From an uncultured Bacteroidales bacterium (GTDB lineage Bacteria > Bacteroidota > Bacteroidia > Bacteroidales > UBA932): a stretch of 64,000 bases of DNA. A program made the position numbers and the translations under genes. Below, one piece after another: positions 25,115 through 34,144 of this stretch (position 1 is the stretch's first letter; every line of letters begins with the position of its first letter). The stretch spans positions 24,334-88,333 of the forward strand of contig ONKO01000014.1 in assembly GCA_900318445.1 (NCBI GenBank). Reading direction: 5' to 3'. The notes beneath the pieces are model-generated. The model worked only from the letters and a program-made list of their open reading frames with translations. It ran no database searches and was not told the origin of the DNA.

Positions 25115-26416
25115 TCAACCTTTAGGATAATACTTAGGCCAACAGGCCTCCAGATAGGCACGAAGCACGTCTTCGTGCTTGTTTTTTGCCGGCTCGTAGA
25201 AGACGGTGCCCCGGAGGCTGTCCGGCAGGAACTCCATGTCCACAAAGTGGCCGGGGTAGTCGTGGGCATACTTGTAGCCGTCGCTGTAGCCCAGCTCTTC
25301 CATGAGCTGCGTGGGCGCGTTGCGGATGGGCAGCGGAACAGGCTGGTTGCCGGTTTCCTTCACAAGGGCCAGGGCTTTGTCAATAGCCAGGTACGAGGCA
25401 TTGCTCTTGGGCGACGACGCCAGATAGACGGTAGCCTCGGCCAGCGGAATGCGTCCTTCGGGCATGCCGATCTTGGAGACAATCTCAAAGCAGGCATTGG
25501 CCAGGAGCAGGGCGTTGGGATTGGCCAGGCCCACGTCCTCGGACGCGCTGATGCACAGGCGGCGGGCAATGAACAGGGGGTCTTCGCCGCCGTCAATCAT
25601 GCGGGCCAGCCAGTAGAGGGCGGCGTTGGGGTCGCTTCCGCGGATGCTCTTGATAAAGGCCGATATGATGTCGTAGTGCATCTCTCCGCCCTTGTCGTAG
25701 ATAGCCATGTTCTCCTGGATGGAAGCCGTTACGGTTTCGTTGTCAATGATGACGGGACTGCGGCCCGCCTGTGCGTCAATCACCAGCTCCAGCACGTTGA
25801 GAAGCTTGCGGGCATCTCCTCCGCTGTAGCGCATGAGCGCCTCGCTTTCCCGGACTTCTATCGGCTTTTCCCGAAGGAGAACGTCTTCTTTAAGCGCTCT
25901 TTCAAGCAGCGTCTGTAAATCTTTCTTTTCCAGCGACTTGAGTACAAATACCTGGCAGCGGGAGAGAAGGGGGGTGATGACCTCGAAGGAGGGGTTTTCG
26001 GTGGTGGCGCCAATGAGGACGATGGTGCCGTTCTCCACGGCTCCGAGGAGGGCGTCCTGCTGGGCCTTGTTGAAGCGGTGGATTTCATCGATGAAAAGGA
26101 TGGGCGCCCCTTTCTGGTTGAAAAGGGAAGTGCCGCGGGCCTTTTCAAAGACATCACGGACATCTTTTACCCCGGCCGTGACGGCGCTCAGGGTAAAGAA
26201 ATCGCGGTCCAGGGTTTGGGCGATGATGTGGGCGAGGGTGGTTTTTCCTACGCCCGGAGGGCCCCAAAGGATGAAAGAGGACAGATTCCCGCTTTCGATC
26301 ATCTTCCTCAGGATGCAGCCTTCGCCCACCAGATGGCGCTGGCCTACATATTCGTCCAGCGTCCTTGGTCGCATGCGCTCGGGGAGCGGCGGCAGCATGG
26401 CGGAAGATGCACTCAT
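25115..26416 (-). CDS. rarA: Replication-associated recombination protein A (RarA/MgsA)
   Basis: 433-residue AAA+ ATPase related to clamp loaders, acting at stalled forks. Walker A GPPGVGKTTL at 52-61, Walker B ILFIDEIHRF near 105, sensor GATTENPSFEVITPLLSRC near 135. The C-terminal tetramerisation part contains RSDPNAALYWLARMIDGGEDP-type sequence (GSDPNAALYWLARM). The start overlaps the stop of the GNAT-like gene upstream by 4 bp. Confidence 0.95.
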   Translation of the reverse strand: MSASSAMLPPLPERMRPRTLDEYVGQRHLVGEGCILRKMIESGNLSSFILWGPPGVGKTTLAHIIAQTLDRDFFTLSAVTAGVKDVRDVFEKARGTSLFNQKGAPILFIDEIHRFNKAQQDALLGAVENGTIVLIGATTENPSFEVITPLLSRCQVFVLKSLEKKDLQTLLERALKEDVLLREKPIEVRESEALMRYSGGDARKLLNVLELVIDAQAGRSPVIIDNETVTASIQENMAIYDKGGEMHYDIISAFIKSIRGSDPNAALYWLARMIDGGEDPLFIARRLCISASEDVGLANPNALLLANACFEIVSKIGMPEGRIPLAEATVYLASSPKSNASYLAIDKALALVKETGNQPVPLPIRNAPTQLMEELGYSDGYKYAHDYPGHFVDMEFLPDSLRGTVFYEPAKNKHEDVLRAYLEACWPKYYPKG

Positions 26417-27543
26417 ATCTGTTTGGAGAAGACGCGGCGGCGGCGCTTGAATTCCTTCTCGTAGTCTCCCCAGAGGTTCTGGACCTTGTTGTTGGTCTCC
26501 ATCTCTCCGTTGGATTCTCCGTATCGGAAGCCGCCCTTGATGATGTTTCCAATCATCTCCTTGAACAGGATGGCGTGGACACCGCGGTTCTGGTATTCAG
26601 GGTCTACGGCAATCAGAAGCATCTCTACGCCCTCTTCATGCTTGAAATACATGGATTTTACAAGGTGCCACCAGCCCAGGGGCAGGAGGTATCCGTTTCC
26701 TTTCTGGACGGCATGGGCCAGGGAAGGCATGCAGATGGCAAGGCCTACCAGCTTGCCTTCGTTGTTCTCTACCAGGGTAACGTATTTGAGGTCCAGGAGG
26801 CCCAGGAAAGTGTTTACGTAGTGGTCGATGACATCGGCCGGCATTACCGTAAAGTCGAAGAGGGCGTTGTAGGTGCGGTTGATGAGGTCGAAGATCTTCT
26901 GGCCGTATTTCTCCTTTTTCACCTCTTTCTTGGTGATCTTCCTTACGTGCAGCTGGTAGCGGGTGGCTACGAGACCGGCGGCGCGGGTTACCTTTTCCGG
27001 GAGCTGCTCCGGCACAAAAATACGGTATTCCAGCCAGTCATTGACCTTGGCCATGCCCAGCGCCTCGAAGTGCTCGCCGTAATAGGAGTAGTTGTATTTG
27101 AGGAAGAAGGAGGAGATGTCGTCGAAACCTTCCACCACGCAGCCTTCGTTGTCAAAGTCCGTGAAGCCCAGCGGGCCGGAGATCTGGGTCATGCCATACT
27201 CCTTGCCAAAGGCGATGACGGCCTCGATGAGAGCCTTGGAAACCGCTTTGTCGTCAATGAAGTCTATCCAGCCAAAGCGTACTTCCTGGTGGTTCCAGTC
27301 CCGGTTGGCAATCTCGTTGATGATGGCGGCGACGCGGCCGGCTACCTTTCCGTCTTTGTAGGCCAGGAACAGAGCCGTTTTAGCGTACTTGCTCATGGGA
27401 TTCTTGGACGGGTCCAGGGTGCTCATCTCATCTATGTAAATGTTGGGAACATAGTAGGGGCAGCCCTTGTACAGCTCCAGGGGAAACTTGACGAAAGTCT
27501 TCAGATCTTTCTTTGACTCTACCTTTTTAATGGTAACGGACAT
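26413..27543 (-). CDS. GNAT-fold acyltransferase-like protein
   Basis: 376 residues. The C-terminal third has the GNAT cofactor region: GVEMLLIAVDPEYQNRGVHAILFKEMI near 305-331, where QNRGVH is the acetyl-CoA pyrophosphate loop. The N-terminal half (KTFVKFPLELYKGCPYYVPNIYIDE ... ISGPLGFTDFDNEGCVVEGFD) is that of a family common in Bacteroidota with no assigned substrate. Probably two tandem GNAT folds. Overlaps rarA by 4 bp. Promoter box TATCTTTG at 27570-27577. Confidence 0.8.
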   Translation of the reverse strand: MSVTIKKVESKKDLKTFVKFPLELYKGCPYYVPNIYIDEMSTLDPSKNPMSKYAKTALFLAYKDGKVAGRVAAIINEIANRDWNHQEVRFGWIDFIDDKAVSKALIEAVIAFGKEYGMTQISGPLGFTDFDNEGCVVEGFDDISSFFLKYNYSYYGEHFEALGMAKVNDWLEYRIFVPEQLPEKVTRAAGLVATRYQLHVRKITKKEVKKEKYGQKIFDLINRTYNALFDFTVMPADVIDHYVNTFLGLLDLKYVTLVENNEGKLVGLAICMPSLAHAVQKGNGYLLPLGWWHLVKSMYFKHEEGVEMLLIAVDPEYQNRGVHAILFKEMIGNIIKGGFRYGESNGEMETNNKVQNLWGDYEKEFKRRRRVFSKQI

Positions 27544-27569
27544 GGGTTTTCGGTTTAGTTACAATTTCA

Positions 27570-27577
27570 CAAAGATA
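27570..27577 (-). promoter_or_regulatory. Promoter -7 box TATCTTTG for GNAT-rarA
   Basis: Minus-strand TATCTTTG, 26 bp upstream of the ATG at 27543. Confidence 0.5.
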
Positions 27578-27589
27578 GTACTTTTTTAC

Positions 27590-27626
27590 GAAAAAATAAG
27601 CGCTCCGCCTTTGAGGGCGAAGCGCT
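27590..27626 (-). terminator. Rho-independent terminator after the 27648-28517 gene
   Basis: Minus-strand hairpin AGCGCTTCGCCC / GGCGGAGCGCT (about 27599-27626) followed by TTATTTTTTCG, a T-rich tail. Confidence 0.7.
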
Positions 27627-27647
27627 GTATCAGGTGCCGGAAGGGGA

Positions 27648-28517
27648 TTAAGCCTTGTTGGCGGTGATGGAAATCTTGCCGTTCATGTCGTTGGACTTCA
27701 CGTTCAGGGTGATGGTGACCGTTTTGTAGTCGCTGCTGAAGGCGAAAGAACCGGAAGCCTCGGCGGTGAACAGCTGGCCGTCCAGCTGCGCATCCAGCTT
27801 GTAGGTGAAGCTCTGCTGGGTAAGGTTCAGGCCCGACCAGATGCCCACGATGGGTTCCACTTTCGGATCTGCGAAGCTCACCTTGATGGTTTTCTCAGGA
27901 GCCTGGGACAGGCTGATGGTGCTGATGACATACTGGTTGAACAGATCCAGGTCCAGTTTTACCTCGCTCTGGTTGTCGTTGATGTACTTGGCGATGGCGC
28001 CCAGGTTGTAGGCGTCAGAACCGGTGAATTTGTGCTTGACGTAAGGCTTGTCAATGATTACTTCCAGCATGGAAATCTTCCAGTTCACGAACAGGGCCTG
28101 CTCTGTGGGGTTCGTGGGAGGAGGGGTCTGGGTGAAGCCGCCGTCGGTGGTGGTGGGCTCTTCGCCGGTCAGGGAGAAGGTAATCTGGTTGCCATTTACG
28201 TTGATCTTGCCGCTGAAGTCTCCGCCCAGCTGGAAATCGTCACCCACCTTGGTGAAGGTGCCGGAGAAGTAGTGGGTGTCGCCGGTAGCCTTGGCTACTT
28301 CCACGCCCAGTCCCACATATTCGCCTTCTCTCATGAATTCGATTTTCTGAATCTGGATTTTGACGCCGCTCTTGAGGCTGGCTTCTACCGGCTTGCCGGT
28401 AATCTTGATGACGCCGGCGTTGTTTTCCTGCCGGGCCGGTGCAATTTCTACGCCGCCTTTGTTGCCGCAGGAAATCACGGCAAGGGCTGCGGCAGCTGCC
28501 AAAAGAATTTTCTTCAT
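27648..28517 (-). CDS. Lipoprotein of unknown function
   Basis: 289 residues. Lipoprotein signal MKKILLAAAAALAVISCGNK, Cys at 17. The rest is beta-rich: a first half with paired strands (KINVNGNQITFSLTGEE), a threonine/proline linker near 120-135 (TQTPPPTNPTEQA), and a second half ending in strands FSSDYKTVTITLNVKS. It resembles the lipid-binding-like DUF4925/calycin proteins of Bacteroidales, but I cannot confirm the family. Follows the beta-barrel gene by 24 bp, so the two likely form an envelope pair. Confidence 0.7.
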   Translation of the reverse strand: MKKILLAAAAALAVISCGNKGGVEIAPARQENNAGVIKITGKPVEASLKSGVKIQIQKIEFMREGEYVGLGVEVAKATGDTHYFSGTFTKVGDDFQLGGDFSGKINVNGNQITFSLTGEEPTTTDGGFTQTPPPTNPTEQALFVNWKISMLEVIIDKPYVKHKFTGSDAYNLGAIAKYINDNQSEVKLDLDLFNQYVISTISLSQAPEKTIKVSFADPKVEPIVGIWSGLNLTQQSFTYKLDAQLDGQLFTAEASGSFAFSSDYKTVTITLNVKSNDMNGKISITANKA

Positions 28518-28541
28518 GGTATTGATTGTTTTAGTTTAAGC

Positions 28542-29435
28542 TTAGAAGAGTCTGACGGCCAGGGTGAAGCGCATGTAGGGCTGCACGGGGAAACCGTTGA
28601 CCATGTTCAGGTATTTGACGGTGTTGTCGTAATTCTCCTTGAGGTTGTCCTTGATGTCGGGGTTGGCGTCTATCCAGGCCTGGTTGAGTTCTACGTTGAC
28701 GGGCTTCTGAGGGTCTTCGTAGTAGCTCCTGGACACGAGGTGGAAGCCGCCGATGTAGGTGACGCCCAGGTCGAAGTTGAAGCTGACGCGGCTCTTCAGG
28801 GAGACGGCGCGGCCAAAGCCGATGCCGAGGTACGGCTGTACCACATTGAGACCGGACTGGACGCCCAGGTGAACCTTTCCTTCAGGGTCTGTGGTGATGC
28901 CGAAGAACTCGGTGTTGGCGTAGTTGGAAGGGTCTACGGCCGGCTCCGAGGAACTCTTGTTGACGAGGGTGGCGGTAAGGCTCACAAGTTGCGGGTGAAT
29001 GTTGAACATGACACCGCCCGTAATGTGGAAGGAGCTCTTTTTGGAAGGGAAAAAGTCTGCCAGGAGCGCCAGGCTTCTGTCGTGGATGTTACCGTTTACG
29101 TTTACTTCATCCACGTCGATGCGGGGGCTGGTCTGATGGACGCCCACCTGGAAAGTGGCCTGGACGGGGTTGATACTGTATTCGGGCGCGAATTTGGCTA
29201 CGATGGGATTGGCAATGGCGACAATCGGCGAGAGCGTGTTGTAGACGATACGGCCCTGCAGGTTAGGAAGGATGGTGGTTCCGGCGGTTATCTGGACGCC
29301 TTCGGAGAATCCGAAGCCCACGCCGATGGACCAATGGTTGAACAGGACGTTTTCCTGGTCCGCGATCTGTGCCTGAGCGTTAAAACTTGCTAACGTAAGG
29401 GCTACGGCACTTGCAATGGCTAGTACTTTTTTCAT
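28542..29435 (-). CDS. Outer-membrane beta-barrel protein, unknown function
   Basis: 297 residues. Signal peptide MKKVLAIASAVALTLASFNAQAQ, then about 10-12 amphipathic strands (HWSIGVGFGFSEGVQITAGT, VQPYLGIGFGRAVSLKSRVSFNFDLGVTYIGG) and a C-terminal RFTLAVRLF strand ending in Phe, the outer-membrane insertion signal. No family recognised beyond the general barrel. The 24-bp gap to the lipoprotein downstream suggests a joint function. Confidence 0.75.
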   Translation of the reverse strand: MKKVLAIASAVALTLASFNAQAQIADQENVLFNHWSIGVGFGFSEGVQITAGTTILPNLQGRIVYNTLSPIVAIANPIVAKFAPEYSINPVQATFQVGVHQTSPRIDVDEVNVNGNIHDRSLALLADFFPSKKSSFHITGGVMFNIHPQLVSLTATLVNKSSSEPAVDPSNYANTEFFGITTDPEGKVHLGVQSGLNVVQPYLGIGFGRAVSLKSRVSFNFDLGVTYIGGFHLVSRSYYEDPQKPVNVELNQAWIDANPDIKDNLKENYDNTVKYLNMVNGFPVQPYMRFTLAVRLF

Positions 29436-29495
29436 AGGTTGATTAGTTTAATTCGAACAAATATAGCAATTATTTCCTAAATGCGTCAAAACAGG

Positions 29496-30419
29496 TCAAT
29501 TTTGTTTGACGTGGATGTCCATCTGCGGGAACGGGAATTCGATGCCGTAGCTGGCCGGAAGCTCCGTGTAGATGGCTTCCTGCAGCTGGAAGCGGGCATC
29601 CCAGTAGTCTTTCCCGTTCACCCACGCGCGTACCACGAAGTTGACGCTGCTGTCGGCCAGTTCCGAAAGGCCCACGAAGGGGTCCTGCGCGCCGTGCGTA
29701 CTGCTGTCCAGGAAAAGCGGATTGGCCTTCACCAGTTCCAGGAGGGCGCTTTTGACGGCATCGGCCCCGGCCCCATAGGCTACGCTCACGGGAATGTCCA
29801 CCCGGCGGAGGTTCTGGCCGGTGACATTGTTGATGTTGCCGTTGGAGAGGGTGCCGTTGGGGAGGATGATGACACGGTTGTCGGTGGTGAGGAGCTTGGT
29901 GTTCACGATGGTGACTTCCGTCACTTTGCCCGCAAATCCCTGTGTCTCAATGAAGTCGCCCACCTTGAAGGGGCGGAAAACGAGCAGCATGATGCCGCCG
30001 GCGAAATTCTGCACCGTTCCGCTGAGGGCCATGCCGATGGCCATGCCGCCGGCGGCCAGGAGGGCAGCCAGGGACGTGGTGTTCACGCCCAGCGTTCCCA
30101 CTACGGCAATGATGAGGAGAATCCACAGGGCAATGGTGACGAGGCTTTCGGAGAAAGTGGCCACGGTCGCCTCCGTCTTCTTTTTGGCGAAGCTTTTCTT
30201 GAGGGCTTTCTTGACAAGGCCGATGACCCAGCCGCCCACGATGTACAGGGCGATGGCCGCCAGGACCTTGAGCCCGAAGTGGAGCGCCTGCTCCCCGAAC
30301 AGGGCCAGCAGGTCCTGGGGAGGCGTAGTGCGGATGAGTTCTTCAAACTGCTCTTTCTTGGCTGCCAGGGAGTCGGGGGAGACTTCCGGAATGGGGATGC
30401 TCTGGAGAAAATGGAACAT
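29496..30419 (-). CDS. Small-conductance mechanosensitive channel (MscS family)
   Basis: 307 residues. Three membrane helices between about 45 and 135; the pore helix and beta-domain block GGMAIGMALSGTVQNFAGGIM followed by FRPFKVGDFIETQGFAGKVTEVTIVNT is characteristic. Opens on membrane tension to release solutes on osmotic downshock. It starts 3 bp after the antiporter stop, so it shares its transcript. Confidence 0.95.
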   Translation of the reverse strand: MFHFLQSIPIPEVSPDSLAAKKEQFEELIRTTPPQDLLALFGEQALHFGLKVLAAIALYIVGGWVIGLVKKALKKSFAKKKTEATVATFSESLVTIALWILLIIAVVGTLGVNTTSLAALLAAGGMAIGMALSGTVQNFAGGIMLLVFRPFKVGDFIETQGFAGKVTEVTIVNTKLLTTDNRVIILPNGTLSNGNINNVTGQNLRRVDIPVSVAYGAGADAVKSALLELVKANPLFLDSSTHGAQDPFVGLSELADSSVNFVVRAWVNGKDYWDARFQLQEAIYTELPASYGIEFPFPQMDIHVKQN

Positions 30420-30422
30420 GGA

Positions 30423-31376
30423 TTACAGGTTTATGATAAGGTAGCTCATATAGCCGGCGAAAAGAAGGAGGAACAGGGCTCCGTCCACTTTGTCCAGCAT
30501 GTTCTTTTTCCCAACATAGCTTGAGGTAAGAAGTACTAATGCGCTAACTATGAGCGCACCAAGGTCTACATAAGTAATCCCTTCGAAGGAGAGGGGATGG
30601 ATGATGGCCGCACCTCCCAGGATGAGGAGGATGTTGAAGATGTTGGAGCCGATGATGTTTCCGAGCGCCAGCTGCCCCTTTTTCTTGACGGCGGCGGCTA
30701 CGCAGGTGGCCAGCTCCGGCATGGACGTGCCGCCGGCCAGGATGGTGATGGCGATGAACTTGTCGCTCACCCCGAGTGCCTTGGCAATATGGGTGGCCGA
30801 ATCTACGAACCAGTTGCCGCCGAGGATGAGGGCGGTAAGGCCGAGGACAATCCAGAGAGCAGCCTTCCACAGGGGCATTTTCTCCGCTTCTGGAGTCTCC
30901 TCCTGGCCGGCTCCCTGGCGGAAACTCCGGCCTATGTAGAGCGCGAAGACGGCGACCAGGAGGAGGCCGTCCCAGCGGGACAGTCCGTCGGTTCCAAAGC
31001 CGAAGAGCGTGTGCTCCAGGCCCAGGCCGATGAGAAGAAGCGTGATGACAATGTTCATGGGGATGTCCTTCTTCCGGTTCTCCGGGGTGACGGGCATGGG
31101 AAGGAGGAGGGCGGTGATGCCCAGGATGAGCAGCGTGTTGAACACGTTGGAGCCCACCACGTTGCCCAGGGAGATATCGGCATTCCCCTCGGCGGCGCCG
31201 ATGAAGCTCACCACCATCTCGGGGGCCGATGTGCCCATGCCCACGATGGTGAGGCCGATGATGAACTCGCTGAGCCCGAAGCGGCGGGCGACGGCCGATG
31301 CTCCGTCTACGAGGGCGTCGGCGCCCCAGACGACAAGGGCGAGGCCTGCGACGAGTATGAGAATCTGAACAATCAT
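30423..31376 (-). CDS. Calcium/sodium antiporter (YrbG-like CaCA family)
   Basis: 317 residues from ATG 31376 (MIVQILILVAG); an in-frame ATG at 31400 would add eight non-hydrophobic residues. Two inverted halves carry the alpha-repeats: GLTIVGMGTSAPEMVVSFIGA with NVVGSNVFNTLLILG, and ITILAGGTSMPELATCVAAA with NIIGSNIFNILLILG. The GTSxPE acidic residues bind the cations. About ten membrane helices. In an operon with mscS, suggesting ion and osmotic homeostasis. Confidence 0.93.
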   Translation of the reverse strand: MIVQILILVAGLALVVWGADALVDGASAVARRFGLSEFIIGLTIVGMGTSAPEMVVSFIGAAEGNADISLGNVVGSNVFNTLLILGITALLLPMPVTPENRKKDIPMNIVITLLLIGLGLEHTLFGFGTDGLSRWDGLLLVAVFALYIGRSFRQGAGQEETPEAEKMPLWKAALWIVLGLTALILGGNWFVDSATHIAKALGVSDKFIAITILAGGTSMPELATCVAAAVKKKGQLALGNIIGSNIFNILLILGGAAIIHPLSFEGITYVDLGALIVSALVLLTSSYVGKKNMLDKVDGALFLLLFAGYMSYLIINL

Positions 31377-31478
31377 TTCATGTACTAAAAAAACGCACAA
31401 AAATAGTAATTATTTCCGGATAATGCCTACATTTGTAAGTACGCAACGTGTGACCCGAACCTAATCCTTACCTTTGCC

Positions 31479-31922
31479 ATGAAAGGCATCTCCCCGCATC
31501 GGCTGTTTACCCTTGTGGTTTCAGCTTTTTTTCTTGCCGGATGTGACCATCCGGCGGTTCCCGTTCCCCCTGAGCCTCCCGTTCCCGAAGACCCTGTCAC
31601 GCAGGTTTTCATCCCGGGCGCCTATGGCGTCAAAGGGGGAGACCAGGTGGTGGATCCTTCGCGTCAGGCAGGGGTCTATATAAGTGGCAATACATTGTCT
31701 TACAGGATATTGGACCCTGCTTCGCTCACGGTTGTCTCCCTGTCGGGGCTGCCGGTTCCGCTCCAGGAGGGAAGTTCTGTTTCGGTCCATTACCGGCTGG
31801 CGAGGGGCGGACGTACGCTCGAGAGCGAAGTGTATGAGAACGTCCGGATTTTACGGATAAACGACAAAATGGCCTGGCTCAAGAAATCGGACCAGATTTT
31901 CTTTGTTATCCAGCTGTTGTAG
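31479..31922 (+). CDS. Small lipoprotein preceding an M6 protease
   Basis: 147 residues. Lipoprotein signal with lipobox FFLAGC (Cys near 22), a proline-rich spacer (PAVPVPPEPPVPEDP) and a beta-rich remainder. No family recognised. The gene lies 11 bp upstream of the M6 metalloprotease and probably shares its transcript. TACCTTTG at 31469-31476 is only two bases from the ATG; TACATTTG at 31428-31435 is a second candidate box. Confidence 0.7.
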   Translation: MKGISPHRLFTLVVSAFFLAGCDHPAVPVPPEPPVPEDPVTQVFIPGAYGVKGGDQVVDPSRQAGVYISGNTLSYRILDPASLTVVSLSGLPVPLQEGSSVSVHYRLARGGRTLESEVYENVRILRINDKMAWLKKSDQIFFVIQLL

Positions 31923-31933
31923 AGGGAGTTAAC

Positions 31934-34144
31934 ATGAAAAAATGGTTTATATCGGCGATGCTCCTTCTATGCTGCCAGGGGGTGTTTTCCCGGGGTATTC
32001 CGCCGCGGTATCCGGTGGTGCTGGTCGAGTTCAAGGACGTCCGCTTCCAGCTGGAAGACCCGGCTTCGCTGGTGAAGGATCTCCTGACGAAGCCCGGCTT
32101 CGATTATGATGGTGCAAATGGCTCTGTAATAGATTATTACAGAGATAATCTGGGAGACTTCTTCGCTCCTTCCTTCGATGTCTACGGCCCGGTGACCCTG
32201 GAAGGGCGCTTGCAGGACTATGGCCGCGATGTCTTCGAGCACGGTGAGCGGGTGGGGGATAAAGCTCCCGAGGAAGCGCTCCTCAAGGCCCTGCAGGCCC
32301 TTTCCCTGGATCCCACGGCCTATGACGCCGACGGAGACGGGGCGCCGGATCTGGCCATCATGGTGTATGCCGGTTACGACCAGGCGGCCGGGGCCTCTGC
32401 CGATGCCATCTGGGCGCATCAGGGGAGTGTGGCGTCCATGAATTACATCGCCGTGCCGGAGCTTTCGGGCGCGTCCGGAAGCCATCTGGGCGGCATCGGC
32501 CTGGTCTGTCACGAACTGGGCCACTACCTGGGCCTGCCGGATTTCTACGACACCGACTTCGCCATGGGCGGGAATGCCGGAGGCGTCTATGGCTTTTCCC
32601 TCATGGGAAAGGGCCTTTACAACAACGACGGTCACACGCCGCCGTCCCTGAATGCGCTGGAAAAGAGCCTGATAGGCCTCCAGACAGACATTCCGCCGCT
32701 ACCGGAGGGTGTGGTCCGCCTGGGGCCGGGTGAGATGTACCGGAGCGAGACCGCTACGGAAGGGGAGTACTTCCTCTACGAATACCGGGACGGAAAGGGC
32801 TGGGATGCTCCGCTGCCCCGGGGACTGGTGATTTACCATGTAGACCGCTCTGGGAGGAAGGTAGGGGATTATACCGCAGAAGAACTTTGGATAAACTGGC
32901 GTAACTTTAACGGAGTCAATGCATTTGCTTCGCATCCTTGTTACCGTCTGGTGCCTTCTTTCAACCCCTGGCTGCTGGAGTTTGACGCGGCCCTTGCACA
33001 GGGTCGCATGGTATTTCCCGGGCTGGACGAGGTCCTCTTTTACGAGCCCGTAGACTGGGAAGGGAACTATACCGGAGTGCAGATTACGGGCATCGGCCTC
33101 GGTGAAGACGGTGTCTCGTTCCGCGTGCTCCGGGATGCCGGCGCCAATCTGAACGGCACGGTGCGCGATGCCGACGGGCATCCGCTGGAGGGCGTGACGG
33201 TGCGTGCCGGGGATGTATCGGCCTGCACCGGGGCGGACGGCTTTTTCTGTCTGGAACTGCCCGAAGGAGCACTTTCCAACGTGTCGCTGGCAGCGTCCCT
33301 GGAAGGGTATCAGCCTTATTATGAGGAGGTTTCCATGGGAAAATACCGCATGAAGAGCCTCTCGGTCACCCTCCGGCGGGCCGATGCTCCGCGCGAGTCG
33401 ACGCTCTCTCCGTACGATACAGAGGCGTCCATGGGCTATTTTGCGAATATGCGCATCCTCGGCGGCGTGCATCTTTCGCCGGAGGAACTCTATCCGTATG
33501 TGGGGCAGGAGCTGGGAGAAGTAGTGTTCTACCCTTATATGACTTCTGCTTTCGATGGGGAGGTCTATCTGGTTGTAGATGTGGAAGGTAGGCGCGTCCT
33601 CACCCGCAAGCTGGAGAATCTGGTGAAGGGCCCTTACTGCAAACAGGTGGTGGATCTTTCGGGTGAGCATATCGTCATTCCGGAGGGGATGTCCCTCTAC
33701 ATCGGCTATGGAAGCCCTGCGGCAGACTCCGACCTCAATTTCCGCGTAGGAACCGTCTATCCGGCGGCGAAGGGGCGCAGCTGCTACAGCCCGTTTTCCC
33801 TCCTGCAGTCTTCGTGGCAGGACATGTTCGTTAAGAGCGCCGGCATTTACATGGATGTGGCGCTTACGGTGACGGCCGTGGAGAATACGCAGGCGAAGGA
33901 CCTTGTGGAACTGGGCTACTCCTACATTGAGCGGCCGCAGGGAAAGATCAAGGCAGGGGAGCGCATTCCCCTGAAACTGCATGCGCCGGACAACGTCATT
34001 TCTGTAAACTGGACGCTGGACACGGAGCGTGTCAACGGTGAATTCACCCCGGCCCTCAAGGCGGGGACACACAGGCTACAGGCCCGCATCACGCACAGGG
34101 AGGGGATAGAGGAAGTACTTGAAGTGTTACTTAAAGTAGACTAG
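31934..34144 (+). CDS. M6-family secreted metalloprotease
   Basis: 736 residues. Signal peptide MKKWFISAMLLLCCQGVFSRG. The catalytic zinc motif is in GLVCHELGHYLGLPDFYDTD near 192-211 (HELGH plus D), as in immune-inhibitor-A type M6 peptidases; the upstream YDADGDGAPDLAIMVYAGYDQ block is also typical. A CarboxypepD-regulatory-like beta-sandwich follows near 398-445 (LNGTVRDADGHPLEGVTVRAG), then further beta domains. No C-terminal sorting domain seen. Its last 4 bp overlap the convergent rlmD stop. Confidence 0.9.
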   Translation: MKKWFISAMLLLCCQGVFSRGIPPRYPVVLVEFKDVRFQLEDPASLVKDLLTKPGFDYDGANGSVIDYYRDNLGDFFAPSFDVYGPVTLEGRLQDYGRDVFEHGERVGDKAPEEALLKALQALSLDPTAYDADGDGAPDLAIMVYAGYDQAAGASADAIWAHQGSVASMNYIAVPELSGASGSHLGGIGLVCHELGHYLGLPDFYDTDFAMGGNAGGVYGFSLMGKGLYNNDGHTPPSLNALEKSLIGLQTDIPPLPEGVVRLGPGEMYRSETATEGEYFLYEYRDGKGWDAPLPRGLVIYHVDRSGRKVGDYTAEELWINWRNFNGVNAFASHPCYRLVPSFNPWLLEFDAALAQGRMVFPGLDEVLFYEPVDWEGNYTGVQITGIGLGEDGVSFRVLRDAGANLNGTVRDADGHPLEGVTVRAGDVSACTGADGFFCLELPEGALSNVSLAASLEGYQPYYEEVSMGKYRMKSLSVTLRRADAPRESTLSPYDTEASMGYFANMRILGGVHLSPEELYPYVGQELGEVVFYPYMTSAFDGEVYLVVDVEGRRVLTRKLENLVKGPYCKQVVDLSGEHIVIPEGMSLYIGYGSPAADSDLNFRVGTVYPAAKGRSCYSPFSLLQSSWQDMFVKSAGIYMDVALTVTAVENTQAKDLVELGYSYIERPQGKIKAGERIPLKLHAPDNVISVNWTLDTERVNGEFTPALKAGTHRLQARITHREGIEEVLEVLLKVD